Shown: positions 7,128 through 15,850 of the stretch, one piece after another
Position numbering within the stretch: the first letter of the stretch is position 1
How the letters are laid out: each line of letters begins with the position of its first letter
Assembly: GCA_022766795.1 (NCBI GenBank)
Contig: JALEPE010000004.1
Coordinates: forward strand, 1 to 22,016
DNA length: 22,016 bases
Direction: 5' to 3'
DNA from: Helicobacter sp.
GTDB lineage: Bacteria > Campylobacterota > Campylobacteria > Campylobacterales > Helicobacteraceae
Notes under the pieces: model-generated
Database searches by the model: none
The model's input: the letters and a program-made list of their open reading frames with translations, nothing else
Told to the model about the DNA's origin: nothing
Program-made: the position numbers and the translations under genes

Positions 7128-9800
7128 ATGCAAGAAAATTTAACCAAAAATCCAACCAATGGGCAAACTACAAAGGAAGCAAATACTTATCAACCCAAAG
7201 AGATAGAATCGGCTTATTATAAATTCTGCGAGGAAGCGGGTTATTTTGAAATAAATGGCAATCAAAAAATCCAAAAAGCAGACAAGAGATTCTGTATTAT
7301 GCTACCACCTCCTAATGTAACAGGAAGTTTGCATATCGGACACGCACTTAATCATACACTCATTGACATCATCGTGCGTTATAAGCGAATGGACGGCTTT
7401 AAGACACTTTGGCAGCCCGGATTAGATCACGCAGGAATCGCAACGCAAAATGTCGTGGAAAAGCAACTTCTTGCACAAGGAATCAAGAAAGAGGAATTGG
7501 GGCGCGAAAAATTTGTAGAAAAAGTATGGGAATGGAAAGAAAAAAGCGGCGGAATGATTCTAAACCAAATGCGAAAACTAGGTTCCTCCCCTGCGTGGAG
7601 TCGGACGCGCTTTACAATGGATAAGGGTTTGCAAAATGCGGTAAAAGAGGCTTTTGTTAAGCTATATGATGAGGGATTGATTGTTCAGGGTAAATATATG
7701 GTAAATTGGTGCACCCACGATGGTGCGCTCTCCGATGTGGAGGTGGAATACCAAGAAAACAATGGTAAGCTTTATTATTTGCGTTATTTTCTAAAGGATT
7801 CTAAAGACTATGTTGTGGTAGCGACTACGCGCCCAGAAACTTACTTTGGCGATAGTGCGGTAATGGTGAATCCAGAGGATTCTAGGTTTTCTCATCTTGT
7901 GGGCAAAAAGGTGATTTTGCCACTTTTGAATCGTGAGATTCCAATCATTGCCGATTCGCACGTGGATATGGAGTTTGGGACGGGTGCGGTTAAGGTAACT
8001 CCAGCACACGACACAAACGACTATGAAGTGGGTAAGCGGCATAATTTAGAACAAATTGTCATCTTTGATAAACACGGAATCCTCAATGAAAATGCCGGAG
8101 AGTTTGCAGGATTGGAGCGGCTAGAGGCGCGAGGGCAAATCATTGAAAAGCTAGAAGCGTTGGGTTTTGTGGAGAAAATTGAGGAGTATAAAAACAAGAC
8201 AGGGCATTGTTATCGTTGTGGAAATATCGTAGAGCCTTATATTTCCAAGCAGTGGTTTTTAAAAAAAGAAGCGGCACAAAAAGCAATTGAAAAAATCAAT
8301 GCCGATGTGAGTCATTTCTATCCACCGCAATGGAAAAATAATTATAATGCGTGGATGCGAGAATTGCGGGATTGGTGCATTTCAAGGCAGCTTTGGTGGG
8401 GACACCAGATTCCTGTATTTTATTGTGATTCTTGTGGGGGACAATTTGCAAGTGTGGAATCCCCAAAGCTTTGCAAACACTGCGGAAGTGAGGCAATAAG
8501 GCAGGATTGTGATGTGTTAGACACTTGGTTTAGCTCCGCGCTTTGGCCCTTTTCAACACTTGGTTTTGGCAATGGTAAATGGGGCGAGGGCGAGGTATGG
8601 CAAACAAACGATTTGGAGGAGTTTTACCCCAATTCTTTGCTTATTACAGGCTTTGATATTTTGTTTTTTTGGGTTGCTAGAATGTTGATGATGGGGGAAC
8701 ACTTTCTCTCCAAGCTCCCTTATCCCGATATTTATCTGCACGCACTTGTCCGAGATGAGTTTGGCAATAAAATGAGCAAGTCTAAGGGAAATATTGTAGA
8801 TCCTTTAGAAAAGATTGAGGAATATAGTGCCGATGTGTTGCGCTTCACTCTTGCGATTCTGTGTGCGCAAGGGCGTGATGTCAAGCTTGTGCCAAACCAG
8901 CTAGAAATTTCTAAAAACTTCACAAACAAGCTTTATAATGCGTGTAACTTCTTGCTTTTAAATGCGGAGAAATTTCCAAACCTTAGCGAGTTAAGCGAGA
9001 TTAAAACGCCACTTGGCAAGTATTTAGCGCAACTCCTTAGCAAAAACATTGCCGAAGTGCGTGGGTGTTTGGAATCTTATCGCTTTAACGATGGTGCAAG
9101 TGCGCTGTATCGCTTTTTGTGGGGAGAGTTTTGCGATTGGGGGATTGAGCTTAGCAAGGCGGATAAGGATTCTATTGTAGAGCTTGGTGCGATATTCAAA
9201 GAGGCGATGAAGCTTTTGCACCCTTATATGCCCTTTATTAGCGATTATTTGTGGCATAAATTAGATGGTAGCACACTAGAGCAAAGTGGTTCTATAATGG
9301 TGCGAGAATATCCGAGTTTTCAGTATGAAAACGCGGAGAATTTTGCTGTTTTTGAGCTAATTTTGGATTCTATTGTGTCAATTCGCCGCGCAAAAGCCAC
9401 GATAGATTTAGCAAATCAAAAAATCGCAAAAGCCTATGTTAATGTGAAAATTCCCAATTTTATGCAAAACTTGTTTATGGGTTATGTCTGCAAATTAGCA
9501 AAAGTGGAATCGCTAGAGATTGTGGAGGATAAGATTCCAAATTGTATTGTGGATATTGCAGATAAGCTAGAATCTTATTTGCCTACCGATGCCATTGATT
9601 TAGCCCCCATTATCGCGCGATTAAGCAAACAAGCGGAGAAAGCGCAAAAAGAAATCGCAAAGCTAGAGGGAATGCTAAGCAACGAAAAATTTGTCGCTAA
9701 TGCCCCTCAAAATGTGCTAGAGACAAACAAACAGGCATTAGAGGAACAAAGACAGAAATTAGCAAAACTTACCCAAGAGCTAGAGGCATTGCAGCAGTAA
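7128..9800 (+). CDS. valS: Valyl-tRNA synthetase
   Basis: This 890-residue cytoplasmic class I aminoacyl-tRNA synthetase charges tRNA-Val. The catalytic HIGH motif is at residues 69-72, within PPPNVTGSLHIGH, and KMSKS at 548-552. Between them lie the CP1 editing domain (including the TTRPETYFGD segment that edits mischarged threonine) and two CxxC pairs of zinc-ribbon type (CYRCG; then CDSCGG with CKHCG). The C-terminus ends in a long coiled coil rich in Lys, Glu and Gln (about 820-890), the tRNA-binding arm typical of ValS. Length is normal for the family. Start ATG at 7128 has an AAGGA-like site nine bases upstream. It appears monocistronic, divergent from fliW. Confidence 0.97.
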   Translation: MQENLTKNPTNGQTTKEANTYQPKEIESAYYKFCEEAGYFEINGNQKIQKADKRFCIMLPPPNVTGSLHIGHALNHTLIDIIVRYKRMDGFKTLWQPGLDHAGIATQNVVEKQLLAQGIKKEELGREKFVEKVWEWKEKSGGMILNQMRKLGSSPAWSRTRFTMDKGLQNAVKEAFVKLYDEGLIVQGKYMVNWCTHDGALSDVEVEYQENNGKLYYLRYFLKDSKDYVVVATTRPETYFGDSAVMVNPEDSRFSHLVGKKVILPLLNREIPIIADSHVDMEFGTGAVKVTPAHDTNDYEVGKRHNLEQIVIFDKHGILNENAGEFAGLERLEARGQIIEKLEALGFVEKIEEYKNKTGHCYRCGNIVEPYISKQWFLKKEAAQKAIEKINADVSHFYPPQWKNNYNAWMRELRDWCISRQLWWGHQIPVFYCDSCGGQFASVESPKLCKHCGSEAIRQDCDVLDTWFSSALWPFSTLGFGNGKWGEGEVWQTNDLEEFYPNSLLITGFDILFFWVARMLMMGEHFLSKLPYPDIYLHALVRDEFGNKMSKSKGNIVDPLEKIEEYSADVLRFTLAILCAQGRDVKLVPNQLEISKNFTNKLYNACNFLLLNAEKFPNLSELSEIKTPLGKYLAQLLSKNIAEVRGCLESYRFNDGASALYRFLWGEFCDWGIELSKADKDSIVELGAIFKEAMKLLHPYMPFISDYLWHKLDGSTLEQSGSIMVREYPSFQYENAENFAVFELILDSIVSIRRAKATIDLANQKIAKAYVNVKIPNFMQNLFMGYVCKLAKVESLEIVEDKIPNCIVDIADKLESYLPTDAIDLAPIIARLSKQAEKAQKEIAKLEGMLSNEKFVANAPQNVLETNKQALEEQRQKLAKLTQELEALQQ

Positions 9801-9821
9801 CTTTCTTTGCAATGACGAAAG
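9801..9821 (+). repeat. Half copy of the dispersed repeat after valS
   Basis: CTTTGCAATGACGAAAG matches the right end of the repeat family and can fold as CTTTC / GAAAG. The following 60 bases contain a more decayed relative (TCATTGTGAG ... GACGAAGCGCA). Confidence 0.45.
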
Positions 9822-9955
9822 CGCGCTGTGATTGTCATTGTGAGAACTAAAGCGACGAAGCGCACATCGCAAAGTGATTGTGTGAGTTTGGGTGAGTTGC
9901 TAACACAACGCGCGCCTACACTTACAATTCTATAATCTCGTAAATAGAAAATTTC

Positions 9956-9983
9956 AAAATGGAATCCTGAAAGATTCCATTTT
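9956..9983 (+). terminator. Probable terminator downstream of valS
   Basis: A perfect 11-bp stem, AAAATGGAATC with GATTCCATTTT (9956-9966 and 9973-9983), has a six-base loop and a T-containing right arm. It lies between valS and dnaE, 155 bases after the valS stop and 61 before the dnaE start. Confidence 0.6.
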
Positions 9984-10010
9984 CTTATCTCTCTATTAGT
10001 AAGCAAGCGT

Positions 10011-10016
10011 TACAAT
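10011..10016 (+). promoter_or_regulatory. Putative -10 box for dnaE operon
   Basis: TACAAT lies 28 bases before the dnaE ATG, just downstream of the hairpin at 9956-9983. An alternative TAAAAT at 10025-10030 would leave a very short leader. Low confidence. Confidence 0.35.
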
Positions 10017-10044
10017 TCTTTATTTAAAATGATAAAGGCAGCCT

Positions 10045-13000
10045 ATGAGTCAAACACCAAAATTTACACATTTGCATTTACATACCGAATATTCTTTGCT
10101 TGATGGCTTGAATAAAGTCAAAACATTGGCAAAAAAAATCAAAGAATATGGAATGGACAGCGTGGCGATTACTGACCACGGAAATATGTTTGGTGCAATA
10201 GAGTTTTATAAGGCAATGAAAGCAGAGGGAATCAAGCCTATTTTAGGTATGGAAGCCTATTTGCATAATGCAGAGGATATTAGCGAAAAGAACAATCAGC
10301 GATTCCACCTTTGCTTGTATGCAAAAAACTTGGAGGGTTATAAGAATCTTATGTATCTAAGCTCCCAAGCTTGTTTATATGGATTCTATATGAAGCCGCG
10401 CATTAGCAAGAAAATGTTAGCAGAGCATAGTGCGGGGTTAATTTGCAGTAGTGCGTGTCTTAATGGCGAAGTGCAATGGCATTTAAATATGAAAAATGAC
10501 AATAAAGGACGCAAGGGTTATGAGAGGGCAAAAGAAGTTGCGTTGGAATACAAGGAGATTTTTGGAGAGGATTTTTATTTGGAGCTTATGCGACACGGAA
10601 TTGAGGAGCAACAACGAATAGATAACCAACTCTTAAAATTATCCCTTGAAACAGACATTAAAATCATCGCAACTAATGACACACACTACACTTACCAAAG
10701 TGATTCTACCGCACAAGAAGTTGCTTTTTGCATAGGATTTGGAAAAGACTTTAATGACCCCAATCGCCTCCACCATACCGTGCAGGAATTTTATATCAAA
10801 ACACCCGCGCAAATGGCAGAACTCTATGCGGACTTACCCGAAGCCTTAGCAAATACGCAAGAAATTGCCGATAAATGCGATTTGGAATTGCATTTAGGAG
10901 ACCCCACGCCACCGAGTTTTAAATTTACAAAAGAATATGCAGAATCCGAAGGACTAACTTTTACACAAGATAGTGAATACTTCACTTACAAGTGCCGCGA
11001 AGGCTTAAAAAAACGGCTTTTAAATGTGGAGGAAAGTCGTCATCAAGAATATAAGGAACGATTGGAACGCGAGATTGAAATTATCAATAAAATGAAATTT
11101 CCGGGCTATATGCTAATTGTTTGGGATTTTGTGCGTGCAGCAAAGGAACGCGGAATCCCGGTAGGTCCCGGTCGTGGAAGTGCGGCGGGAAGCTTGGTTG
11201 CTTTTTGTTTGGAGATTACCAATATTGATCCTATGAAATATGATTTACTCTTTGAGCGATTCTTGAATCCTGAACGCGTGAGTATGCCCGATATTGATAT
11301 GGACTTTTGCCAAAGTCGGCGCGGGGAGATTTTGGATTATGTAACCGAAAAATACGGACGCCATAATGTTGCGCAAGTCATTACCTTTGGTATGATGAAA
11401 GCAAAGGCAGTGATTCGCGATGTGGCGCGTGTAATGGGTATGCCTTATAATGACGCAGATTCTTTTGCAAAACTAATCCCCAAAGAGCTAGAAATTACTT
11501 TAGAGGACGCATATAACAAAGAGCCAAAAATCGCTGAACTCCTTGCAAAAGACCCACTTGCTAAGCAAGTGTGGGAGTTTGCGTTGATTTTAGAGGGAAC
11601 AAAGCGGAATCCCGGCACACACGCAGCGGCAGTCGTGATTGACTCCGAGCAGGAATTATGGAACAAAGCCCCGCTTTACTACTCCCAACGCGATGGAATC
11701 ATCACAACACAATATTCTATGAAATTTCTTGAGGATGTGGATTTAATCAAATTTGACTTTTTGGGGCTTAACACACTCACGCTCATTGATGACGCGCTAA
11801 AACTCATTGAAAATCGCCATAAAATTGCCATTGATTTTTCAAACATTGATGTGAATGATAAAAAAGTCTATGAAACCTTGCAAAGTGGCGATACGCTTGG
11901 AATCTTTCAAATAGAATCTAAGATGTTTCAAGGAATGAATCAGCGAATGCGTCCAAGCACTTTTGAGGATATTATCGCCCTTATTGCGCTTGGACGCCCG
12001 GGACCTTTGGAATCGGGAATGGTAGATGATTTTATCAACCGCAAACACGGCAAAGCACCCATTGTGTATATGTTTCCGGAGCTAGAGCCTATTTTGCGCC
12101 CCACTTATGGCACGATTGTTTATCAAGAACAGGTCATGCAAATCGTGCAAAGAATCGGGGGGTTCTCACTTGGTGGAGCGGACTTAATCCGCCGTGCTAT
12201 GGGAAAAAAAGACGCACAGATTATGGCAGACAATAAAAGCAAATTTGCCGATGGTGCAGTAGCGCAGGGCTTTGATAGGGCAAAGGCGGAGGAATTATGG
12301 GAGTTAATTGTAAAGTTTGCTGGATATGGATTTAATAAATCCCACTCTGCAGCCTATGCAATGATAACCTTTCAAACCGCGTATTTAAAGACTTATTACC
12401 CCAAAGAGTTTATGGCAGCCTTGCTAACGAGCGTAAAAAACAACACGGATAAAGTTGTAGAATACATTGAGGAAGCTAAGCAAATGGGGATTCAAGTGCT
12501 TCCGCCAAATATTCAAAAATCAGAATTAGAATTTAGCGTTGCGGAAGTGAATAATGAAAGTTGCATTCTCTTTGGGCTTGGAGCAATTAAGGGTGCAGGA
12601 GAAGTGGCGATTAATATCGCATTAGAGGAACGCAACAATAACGGGGAATTTAAGGATTTAGAGGATTTCTTAAAGCGAATTGATCCGCAAAAAGTGAATA
12701 AAAAATCCTTAGAATCCTTTGTAAAAAGTGGCGCAATGGATTGCTTTGGCTATACGCGCAAAACCCTATTGGAGCAAGTGGAGGATTTAACAGAAGCAGC
12801 AAAACTCTCACAAACTGCGCAAAAAGAGGCAGTGGGATCACTCTTTGGTGATGATGAGGAGCTTACGCGTGTGCAACTGCATTTAAAAAGTTTAGGAGAA
12901 TATAGTCAAAAAGAAGTGTTGGAATTTGAAAAAGAAAGTTTGGGATTCTATGCCTCTGGACACCCGCTTGATGCGTATAAAGAGGAGTTTAAATCCATTC

Positions 13001-13533
13001 AACACACACCCACAAACCAAATCAAGGATATTGCAGAAAATAGTCGCATTCTCATTGTGGGCAAGATTGAGGATATTATCAAAAAATTCTCCAAAAGTGG
13101 CAAACCCTATGGAATCTTAAAGATACAAGATTTGTATGGAAGCGTGGAACTAACGATTTTTGAGCAATCCTTAAAACAGCTTGAAACAATGGACAAGGAA
13201 AAGCCCATCGCGATTAAATGCCTTGTGCAAGAGCAAGATGAGACAAAAAAATTAAAAGCGGAAAAAATTTTAGAGCTAGGAGAGGCAAAAAAGGAAAAAG
13301 TGGATTTTGTGATTCAAAAAGCAGACACAAATGAGCCTTTAACGCTTGTGCTGGACATTCACACCAATGCAGAGGTTGTGCGTCTTTTAAAAGAAGCAGC
13401 CTTGAGACATCAAGGCAAACGGGAGCTTAGGATTCTATTTAGAACGCAAACGCAGGAGCTAGAAATGATAAGTTCTTTGCAGGTGCATAGCGATATTAAA
13501 GAGGAATTGAACCAATTACAATGGCAAAATTAA
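10045..13533 (+). CDS. dnaE: DNA polymerase III alpha subunit
   Basis: This 1162-residue protein is the replicative polymerase of the chromosome. The N-terminal PHP domain begins with FTHLHLHTEYSLLDG (7-21) and contains the metal-type ITDHGNM segment. The palm carries PGRGSAAGS and the catalytic PDIDMDF motif (Asp416 and Asp418), with the third acidic residue in KFDFLGL (Asp571), matching E. coli Asp401, Asp403 and Asp555 by motif. GYGFNKSHSAAYA and LPPNIQKSELEF mark fingers and helix-hairpin-helix regions, and an OB-fold (ILIVGKIEDI onward) lies near the C-terminus. This is the DnaE1 class, not PolC. The gene overlaps the next by 13 bases and heads an operon with a SUI1-like protein and a pseudouridine synthase. 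No proofreading domain is fused. Confidence 0.97.
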   Translation: MSQTPKFTHLHLHTEYSLLDGLNKVKTLAKKIKEYGMDSVAITDHGNMFGAIEFYKAMKAEGIKPILGMEAYLHNAEDISEKNNQRFHLCLYAKNLEGYKNLMYLSSQACLYGFYMKPRISKKMLAEHSAGLICSSACLNGEVQWHLNMKNDNKGRKGYERAKEVALEYKEIFGEDFYLELMRHGIEEQQRIDNQLLKLSLETDIKIIATNDTHYTYQSDSTAQEVAFCIGFGKDFNDPNRLHHTVQEFYIKTPAQMAELYADLPEALANTQEIADKCDLELHLGDPTPPSFKFTKEYAESEGLTFTQDSEYFTYKCREGLKKRLLNVEESRHQEYKERLEREIEIINKMKFPGYMLIVWDFVRAAKERGIPVGPGRGSAAGSLVAFCLEITNIDPMKYDLLFERFLNPERVSMPDIDMDFCQSRRGEILDYVTEKYGRHNVAQVITFGMMKAKAVIRDVARVMGMPYNDADSFAKLIPKELEITLEDAYNKEPKIAELLAKDPLAKQVWEFALILEGTKRNPGTHAAAVVIDSEQELWNKAPLYYSQRDGIITTQYSMKFLEDVDLIKFDFLGLNTLTLIDDALKLIENRHKIAIDFSNIDVNDKKVYETLQSGDTLGIFQIESKMFQGMNQRMRPSTFEDIIALIALGRPGPLESGMVDDFINRKHGKAPIVYMFPELEPILRPTYGTIVYQEQVMQIVQRIGGFSLGGADLIRRAMGKKDAQIMADNKSKFADGAVAQGFDRAKAEELWELIVKFAGYGFNKSHSAAYAMITFQTAYLKTYYPKEFMAALLTSVKNNTDKVVEYIEEAKQMGIQVLPPNIQKSELEFSVAEVNNESCILFGLGAIKGAGEVAINIALEERNNNGEFKDLEDFLKRIDPQKVNKKSLESFVKSGAMDCFGYTRKTLLEQVEDLTEAAKLSQTAQKEAVGSLFGDDEELTRVQLHLKSLGEYSQKEVLEFEKESLGFYASGHPLDAYKEEFKSIQHTPTNQIKDIAENSRILIVGKIEDIIKKFSKSGKPYGILKIQDLYGSVELTIFEQSLKQLETMDKEKPIAIKCLVQEQDETKKLKAEKILELGEAKKEKVDFVIQKADTNEPLTLVLDIHTNAEVVRLLKEAALRHQGKRELRILFRTQTQELEMISSLQVHSDIKEELNQLQWQN

Positions 13534-13892
13534 GCGATTTACAAGCTTTAATGGAAGCAAAATTTACCGATAATGTGGATACAATCTGCAAAAAATGTGG
13601 AGAATTGCAAAGTGCCTGCGTTTGTGCTACTTTGCACAGCACAAAGGAGCGCGATTCTTATTTTTTGGGTATTAATGAGGAAAAGGCAAGTGGCAAGGAT
13701 ATTACAAAATGTGGAATCTTTTTTGAAAGCAAAAAGGCAATGCAAGAGATTCTAAAAGAGGCAAAGAAAAAACTCTCTTGTGGAGGCAGTTTAGAACAAA
13801 GCGCAGAGGGGTTTTGGCTCATTTTGCAAGGGCGACACAAAGAAGCGTTAAAGACGCTTTTAAAGGCGCGAAAATTTAAATTTAAAAAATAA
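13521..13892 (+). CDS. SUI1/eIF1-like protein with N-terminal cysteine cluster
   Basis: This small 123-residue protein has a C-terminal half (about 83-123: KKLSCGGSLEQ, then GFWLILQGRHKEALKTLLKARKFKF) that matches the end of the SUI1/eIF1 fold as in bacterial YciH. YciH binds the small ribosomal subunit and affects initiation-codon choice or stress translation. The N-terminal part has Cys23, Cys26, Cys33 and Cys35 (CxxC ... CxC), a plausible zinc knuckle absent from E. coli YciH. The start overlaps the dnaE end by 13 bases with no strong ribosome binding site, so its synthesis should be tied to dnaE translation. Fold assignment is from motif similarity only; cellular role is inferred. Confidence 0.8.
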   Translation: MAKLSDLQALMEAKFTDNVDTICKKCGELQSACVCATLHSTKERDSYFLGINEEKASGKDITKCGIFFESKKAMQEILKEAKKKLSCGGSLEQSAEGFWLILQGRHKEALKTLLKARKFKFKK

Positions 13893-13906
13893 TGTAAGAA
13901 GTGAAA

Positions 13907-14689
13907 ATGCGACTCAATCAATACATAGCACACCATTCAAAATATTCAAGACGCGAGGCAGATAAGCTCATCGCAGAGGGCAAGGTTAGTATCCATAAAG
14001 AAGTGATTTTAGATTTTTCTTATCAAGTGGATAGCAAAACAAAAGTTTATCTTAATGGCAAACCTCTAAGGGAGCAGGAGCAATACTCCGTGATTGCGTA
14101 TCATAAGCCAAAGGGTGAGATTGTAAGCAAAAAGGACGATAGAGGACGGCGCGTGATTTATGATTCCTTGCCTAAGAGATTCGCGCATTTTATGCCTGTA
14201 GGGCGGCTGGATTTTGCAAGTGAGGGATTGCTACTACTTAGTGATAGTGCTAAAGTTGTGCGCACTCTTATGGAGAGTGGGCTAGAACGTGTGTATTTAA
14301 TTAAGCTTTCAGGAATGATTAAGGATTGCGTGTTTGACGCGATGGAATCTGGGCTAAGCTTGGAGGACGCTAGTGCGGGAGGGCATAGCAAAAGCAAGAT
14401 TAAAGCAATGGATTTTGCGCCCTTTGCGGGTTATACCTGCATTAAAAACACTCCTAAATATTCCAAAATTAAAGTCATTATCACAGAGGGTAAAAACCGA
14501 GAATTGCGCCGATTCTTTGCGCATTTTGGTTTAGAGGTGTTGGATTTGAAGCGCATTGCGTATGGGTTTGTGCATTTAAATAATCTACCTTGCCAAAAGG
14601 TAAGATTTTTAGAACGCAAAGAATACAATAAGCTTCATATATTTTTAAAAGAAAAAGATATGGATTTTGCTTCTTCTGATTTTGCATAA
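13907..14689 (+). CDS. rluB: RsuA/RluB-family pseudouridine synthase
   Basis: This 260-residue enzyme converts a uridine of ribosomal RNA to pseudouridine. An S4 RNA-binding domain occupies residues 1-60 (MRLNQYIAHHSKYSRREADKL). The catalytic motif GRLDFASEGLLLL gives Asp102 as the nucleophile, and KNRELRRFFAHFGLEV with LKRIAYG forms the C-terminal family signature. RluB (23S) and RsuA (16S) cannot be cleanly separated by eye; the S4 start and length favour RluB. The ATG at 13907 is chosen over the GTG six bases upstream because AAGAAG then lies at usable spacing. It starts 14 bases after the SUI1-like gene and so belongs to the dnaE operon. Confidence 0.88.
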   Translation: MRLNQYIAHHSKYSRREADKLIAEGKVSIHKEVILDFSYQVDSKTKVYLNGKPLREQEQYSVIAYHKPKGEIVSKKDDRGRRVIYDSLPKRFAHFMPVGRLDFASEGLLLLSDSAKVVRTLMESGLERVYLIKLSGMIKDCVFDAMESGLSLEDASAGGHSKSKIKAMDFAPFAGYTCIKNTPKYSKIKVIITEGKNRELRRFFAHFGLEVLDLKRIAYGFVHLNNLPCQKVRFLERKEYNKLHIFLKEKDMDFASSDFA

Positions 14690-14776
14690 GAACTCCATTG
14701 CAAAGTTTTCTGTATGTAAGATTATGGATTTGCAGCTCAAAGCGGGTGAAAATGCTACGCATTTGCACGCTTCGGT

Positions 14777-14793
14777 ATTGCCTCGCAATGACG
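14777..14793 (+). repeat. Minimal copy of the dispersed repeat
   Basis: ATTGCCTCGCAATGACG: the two conserved ends are fused with no inner stem, as if the variable middle had been deleted. Confidence 0.5.
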
Positions 14794-14831
14794 TAAGTGG
14801 TAGGCGCAATAATGGAAGTGAGAGCGTGCTA

Positions 14832-14891
14832 GGGGTTGGGGGTTTAAGGGGGGTAAGGGACGCTTCGCAAGTAGAACCCCTTGCCCCCTTA
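14832..14891 (+). other. G-quadruplex motif overlapping a G/C hairpin
   Basis: Four G runs (4, 5, 6 and 3 G) separated by loops of 2, 5 and 3 bases lie at 14832-14859, a canonical quadruplex pattern on the plus strand. The last two runs can instead pair with CCCTT (14878-14882) and CCCCCTTA (14884-14891), forming a strong hairpin with an 18-base loop. It lies 142 bases after the pseudouridine synthase stop and could act in transcription ending or as a replication-pausing site. Confidence 0.7.
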
Positions 14892-14949
14892 TAAAAAAGA
14901 AAGGTTTAGGATTCTTTTTAGTTTCTTTAAGGATTCCATTCTTCTACTG

Positions 14950-14987
14950 CGTCATTGCGAGAAGTTGCAAGACTTCGTGGCAATCTA
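14950..14987 (-). repeat. Dispersed hairpin repeat, copy C
   Basis: Read on the minus strand it is TAGATTGCCACG, inner stem AAGT / ACTT around CTTGCA, then CTCGCAATGACG. The ends are identical to copies A and B; the inner stem is different but paired. Confidence 0.75.
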
Positions 14988-15100
14988 TCAATCAATGTAG
15001 TTACAAATGGTTGCAATGGAATCGCACTACTAAAATTTTATTTATAAAAATTCCATTATTTTTAAATGGGGAATCACAATATTTGCTTTGTATTAGATTA

Positions 15101-15137
15101 TAGATTGCTTCGTTTGTTTCACTCTCTCAAAATGACG
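15101..15137 (+). repeat. Decayed copy of the dispersed repeat
   Basis: TAGATTGCTTCG at the left and CTCAAAATGACG at the right keep spacing and most end bases, but the inner stem is lost. Confidence 0.5.
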
Positions 15138-15212
15138 GAGGGTGGGAGGCAACGGGCGAATGGGTAAAGACGAAGAGGGAATTACGTAAAGAGCAAAAGT
15201 TCAAAATGCAAT

Positions 15213-15232
15213 GCGTGGGGGTTATGCCACGC
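15213..15232 (-). terminator. Short hairpin at the end of the PepSY-type gene
   Basis: GCGTGG (15213-15218) pairs with CCACGC (15227-15232) around an eight-base loop that contains the stop codon of the minus-strand gene. The following bases are only mildly T-rich, so terminator function is uncertain. Confidence 0.35.
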
Positions 15233-15770
15233 TTAAGATTCCAATAACTAAAGTTATGGCAAATCCTAAAATCAGTGTAACATACTGACTCTTGCGATTC
15301 TTTTTAATGTTAAAAAGCGTAATCATTAATCCGGAAACATAGAGTAAAACAAGTGTTAAGCCAAAGCCGATTGCTAAAACATTGAAATACCACATTGCTT
15401 TTGCTTTGTGTAGCATAATCATATCACCTAGAATAGAGCGTTTAAGTGTTGTGAGATTATATGTGGAATCTGAAGTTTGCATTAGGCTGACAGAATAATG
15501 CACTCCGCCAATTTCTAAGGTTCCATTTCTACCTTTTTTGGGTGTAAGATTAGAGGGGATTGCGAGGTTGTTATTTTTTAAAAACTCCGTGATTGCTTCC
15601 ACTTCTTTGCCTTTTTCTATATTTTGCGTGAGTATGTAAGTTTGCTTTGTCGCGCCAACATCTTGATTGAAACCACAAATATAGACAATTCCTGTAAGTG
15701 CATACATTAGTGCTACGGGCAGGAAAAACAAGCTAAGATAAATGTGAATATTACGAAAATTTTTGACCAT
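15222..15770 (-). CDS. PepSY-associated TM (PepSY_TM) family membrane protein
   Basis: This 182-residue inner-membrane protein has three predicted helices: residues 11-32 (LFFLPVALMYALTG), 129-152 (VLAIGFGLTLVLLYVSG) and 163-181. A periplasmic segment of about 90 residues lies between the first and second. The first helix is preceded by RNIHIYLS and the second by MLHKAKAMW, so one histidine precedes each (His9, His121), an arrangement seen in PepSY_TM proteins, some of which are linked to iron, haem or redox uptake. It is much shorter than typical multi-helix PepSY_TM reductase-like members. ATG at 15770 has AAAAGGG seven bases upstream. It stands alone, divergent from yejA. Function is not established. 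Confidence 0.72.
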   Translation of the reverse strand: MVKNFRNIHIYLSLFFLPVALMYALTGIVYICGFNQDVGATKQTYILTQNIEKGKEVEAITEFLKNNNLAIPSNLTPKKGRNGTLEIGGVHYSVSLMQTSDSTYNLTTLKRSILGDMIMLHKAKAMWYFNVLAIGFGLTLVLLYVSGLMITLFNIKKNRKSQYVTLILGFAITLVIGILSVA

Positions 15771-15850
15771 TTGTTGCCCTTTTTGAAAAAATATGGTGAA
15801 AGTTTAATAAAAAAGTGTGAAGAAAGTATTAATAGTTTGCATTTATTTGT

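Larger units (their letters stand above)
14690..15221. other. Long non-coding stretch with repeats and a G-rich element
   Basis: These 532 bases lie between the convergent pseudouridine synthase and PepSY-type genes. They contain a minimal repeat copy (14777-14793), a G-quadruplex-capable run with its own C-rich partner (14832-14891), a complete minus-oriented hairpin repeat (14950-14987), a decayed copy (15101-15137), and a short hairpin reaching into the next gene. A 75-codon frame across the first part has no ribosome binding site and is low-complexity; I see no gene. Confidence 0.75.

Noticed and set aside
9801..10044. tRNA or small RNA gene between valS and dnaE
   Set aside because: No T-loop or acceptor-stem pattern; the sequence is explained by decayed repeats, a terminator hairpin and a promoter.
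14667..14894. 75-codon frame covering the G-rich element
   Set aside because: No ribosome binding site, overlaps the end of the pseudouridine synthase, and translates repeat and homopolymer sequence.
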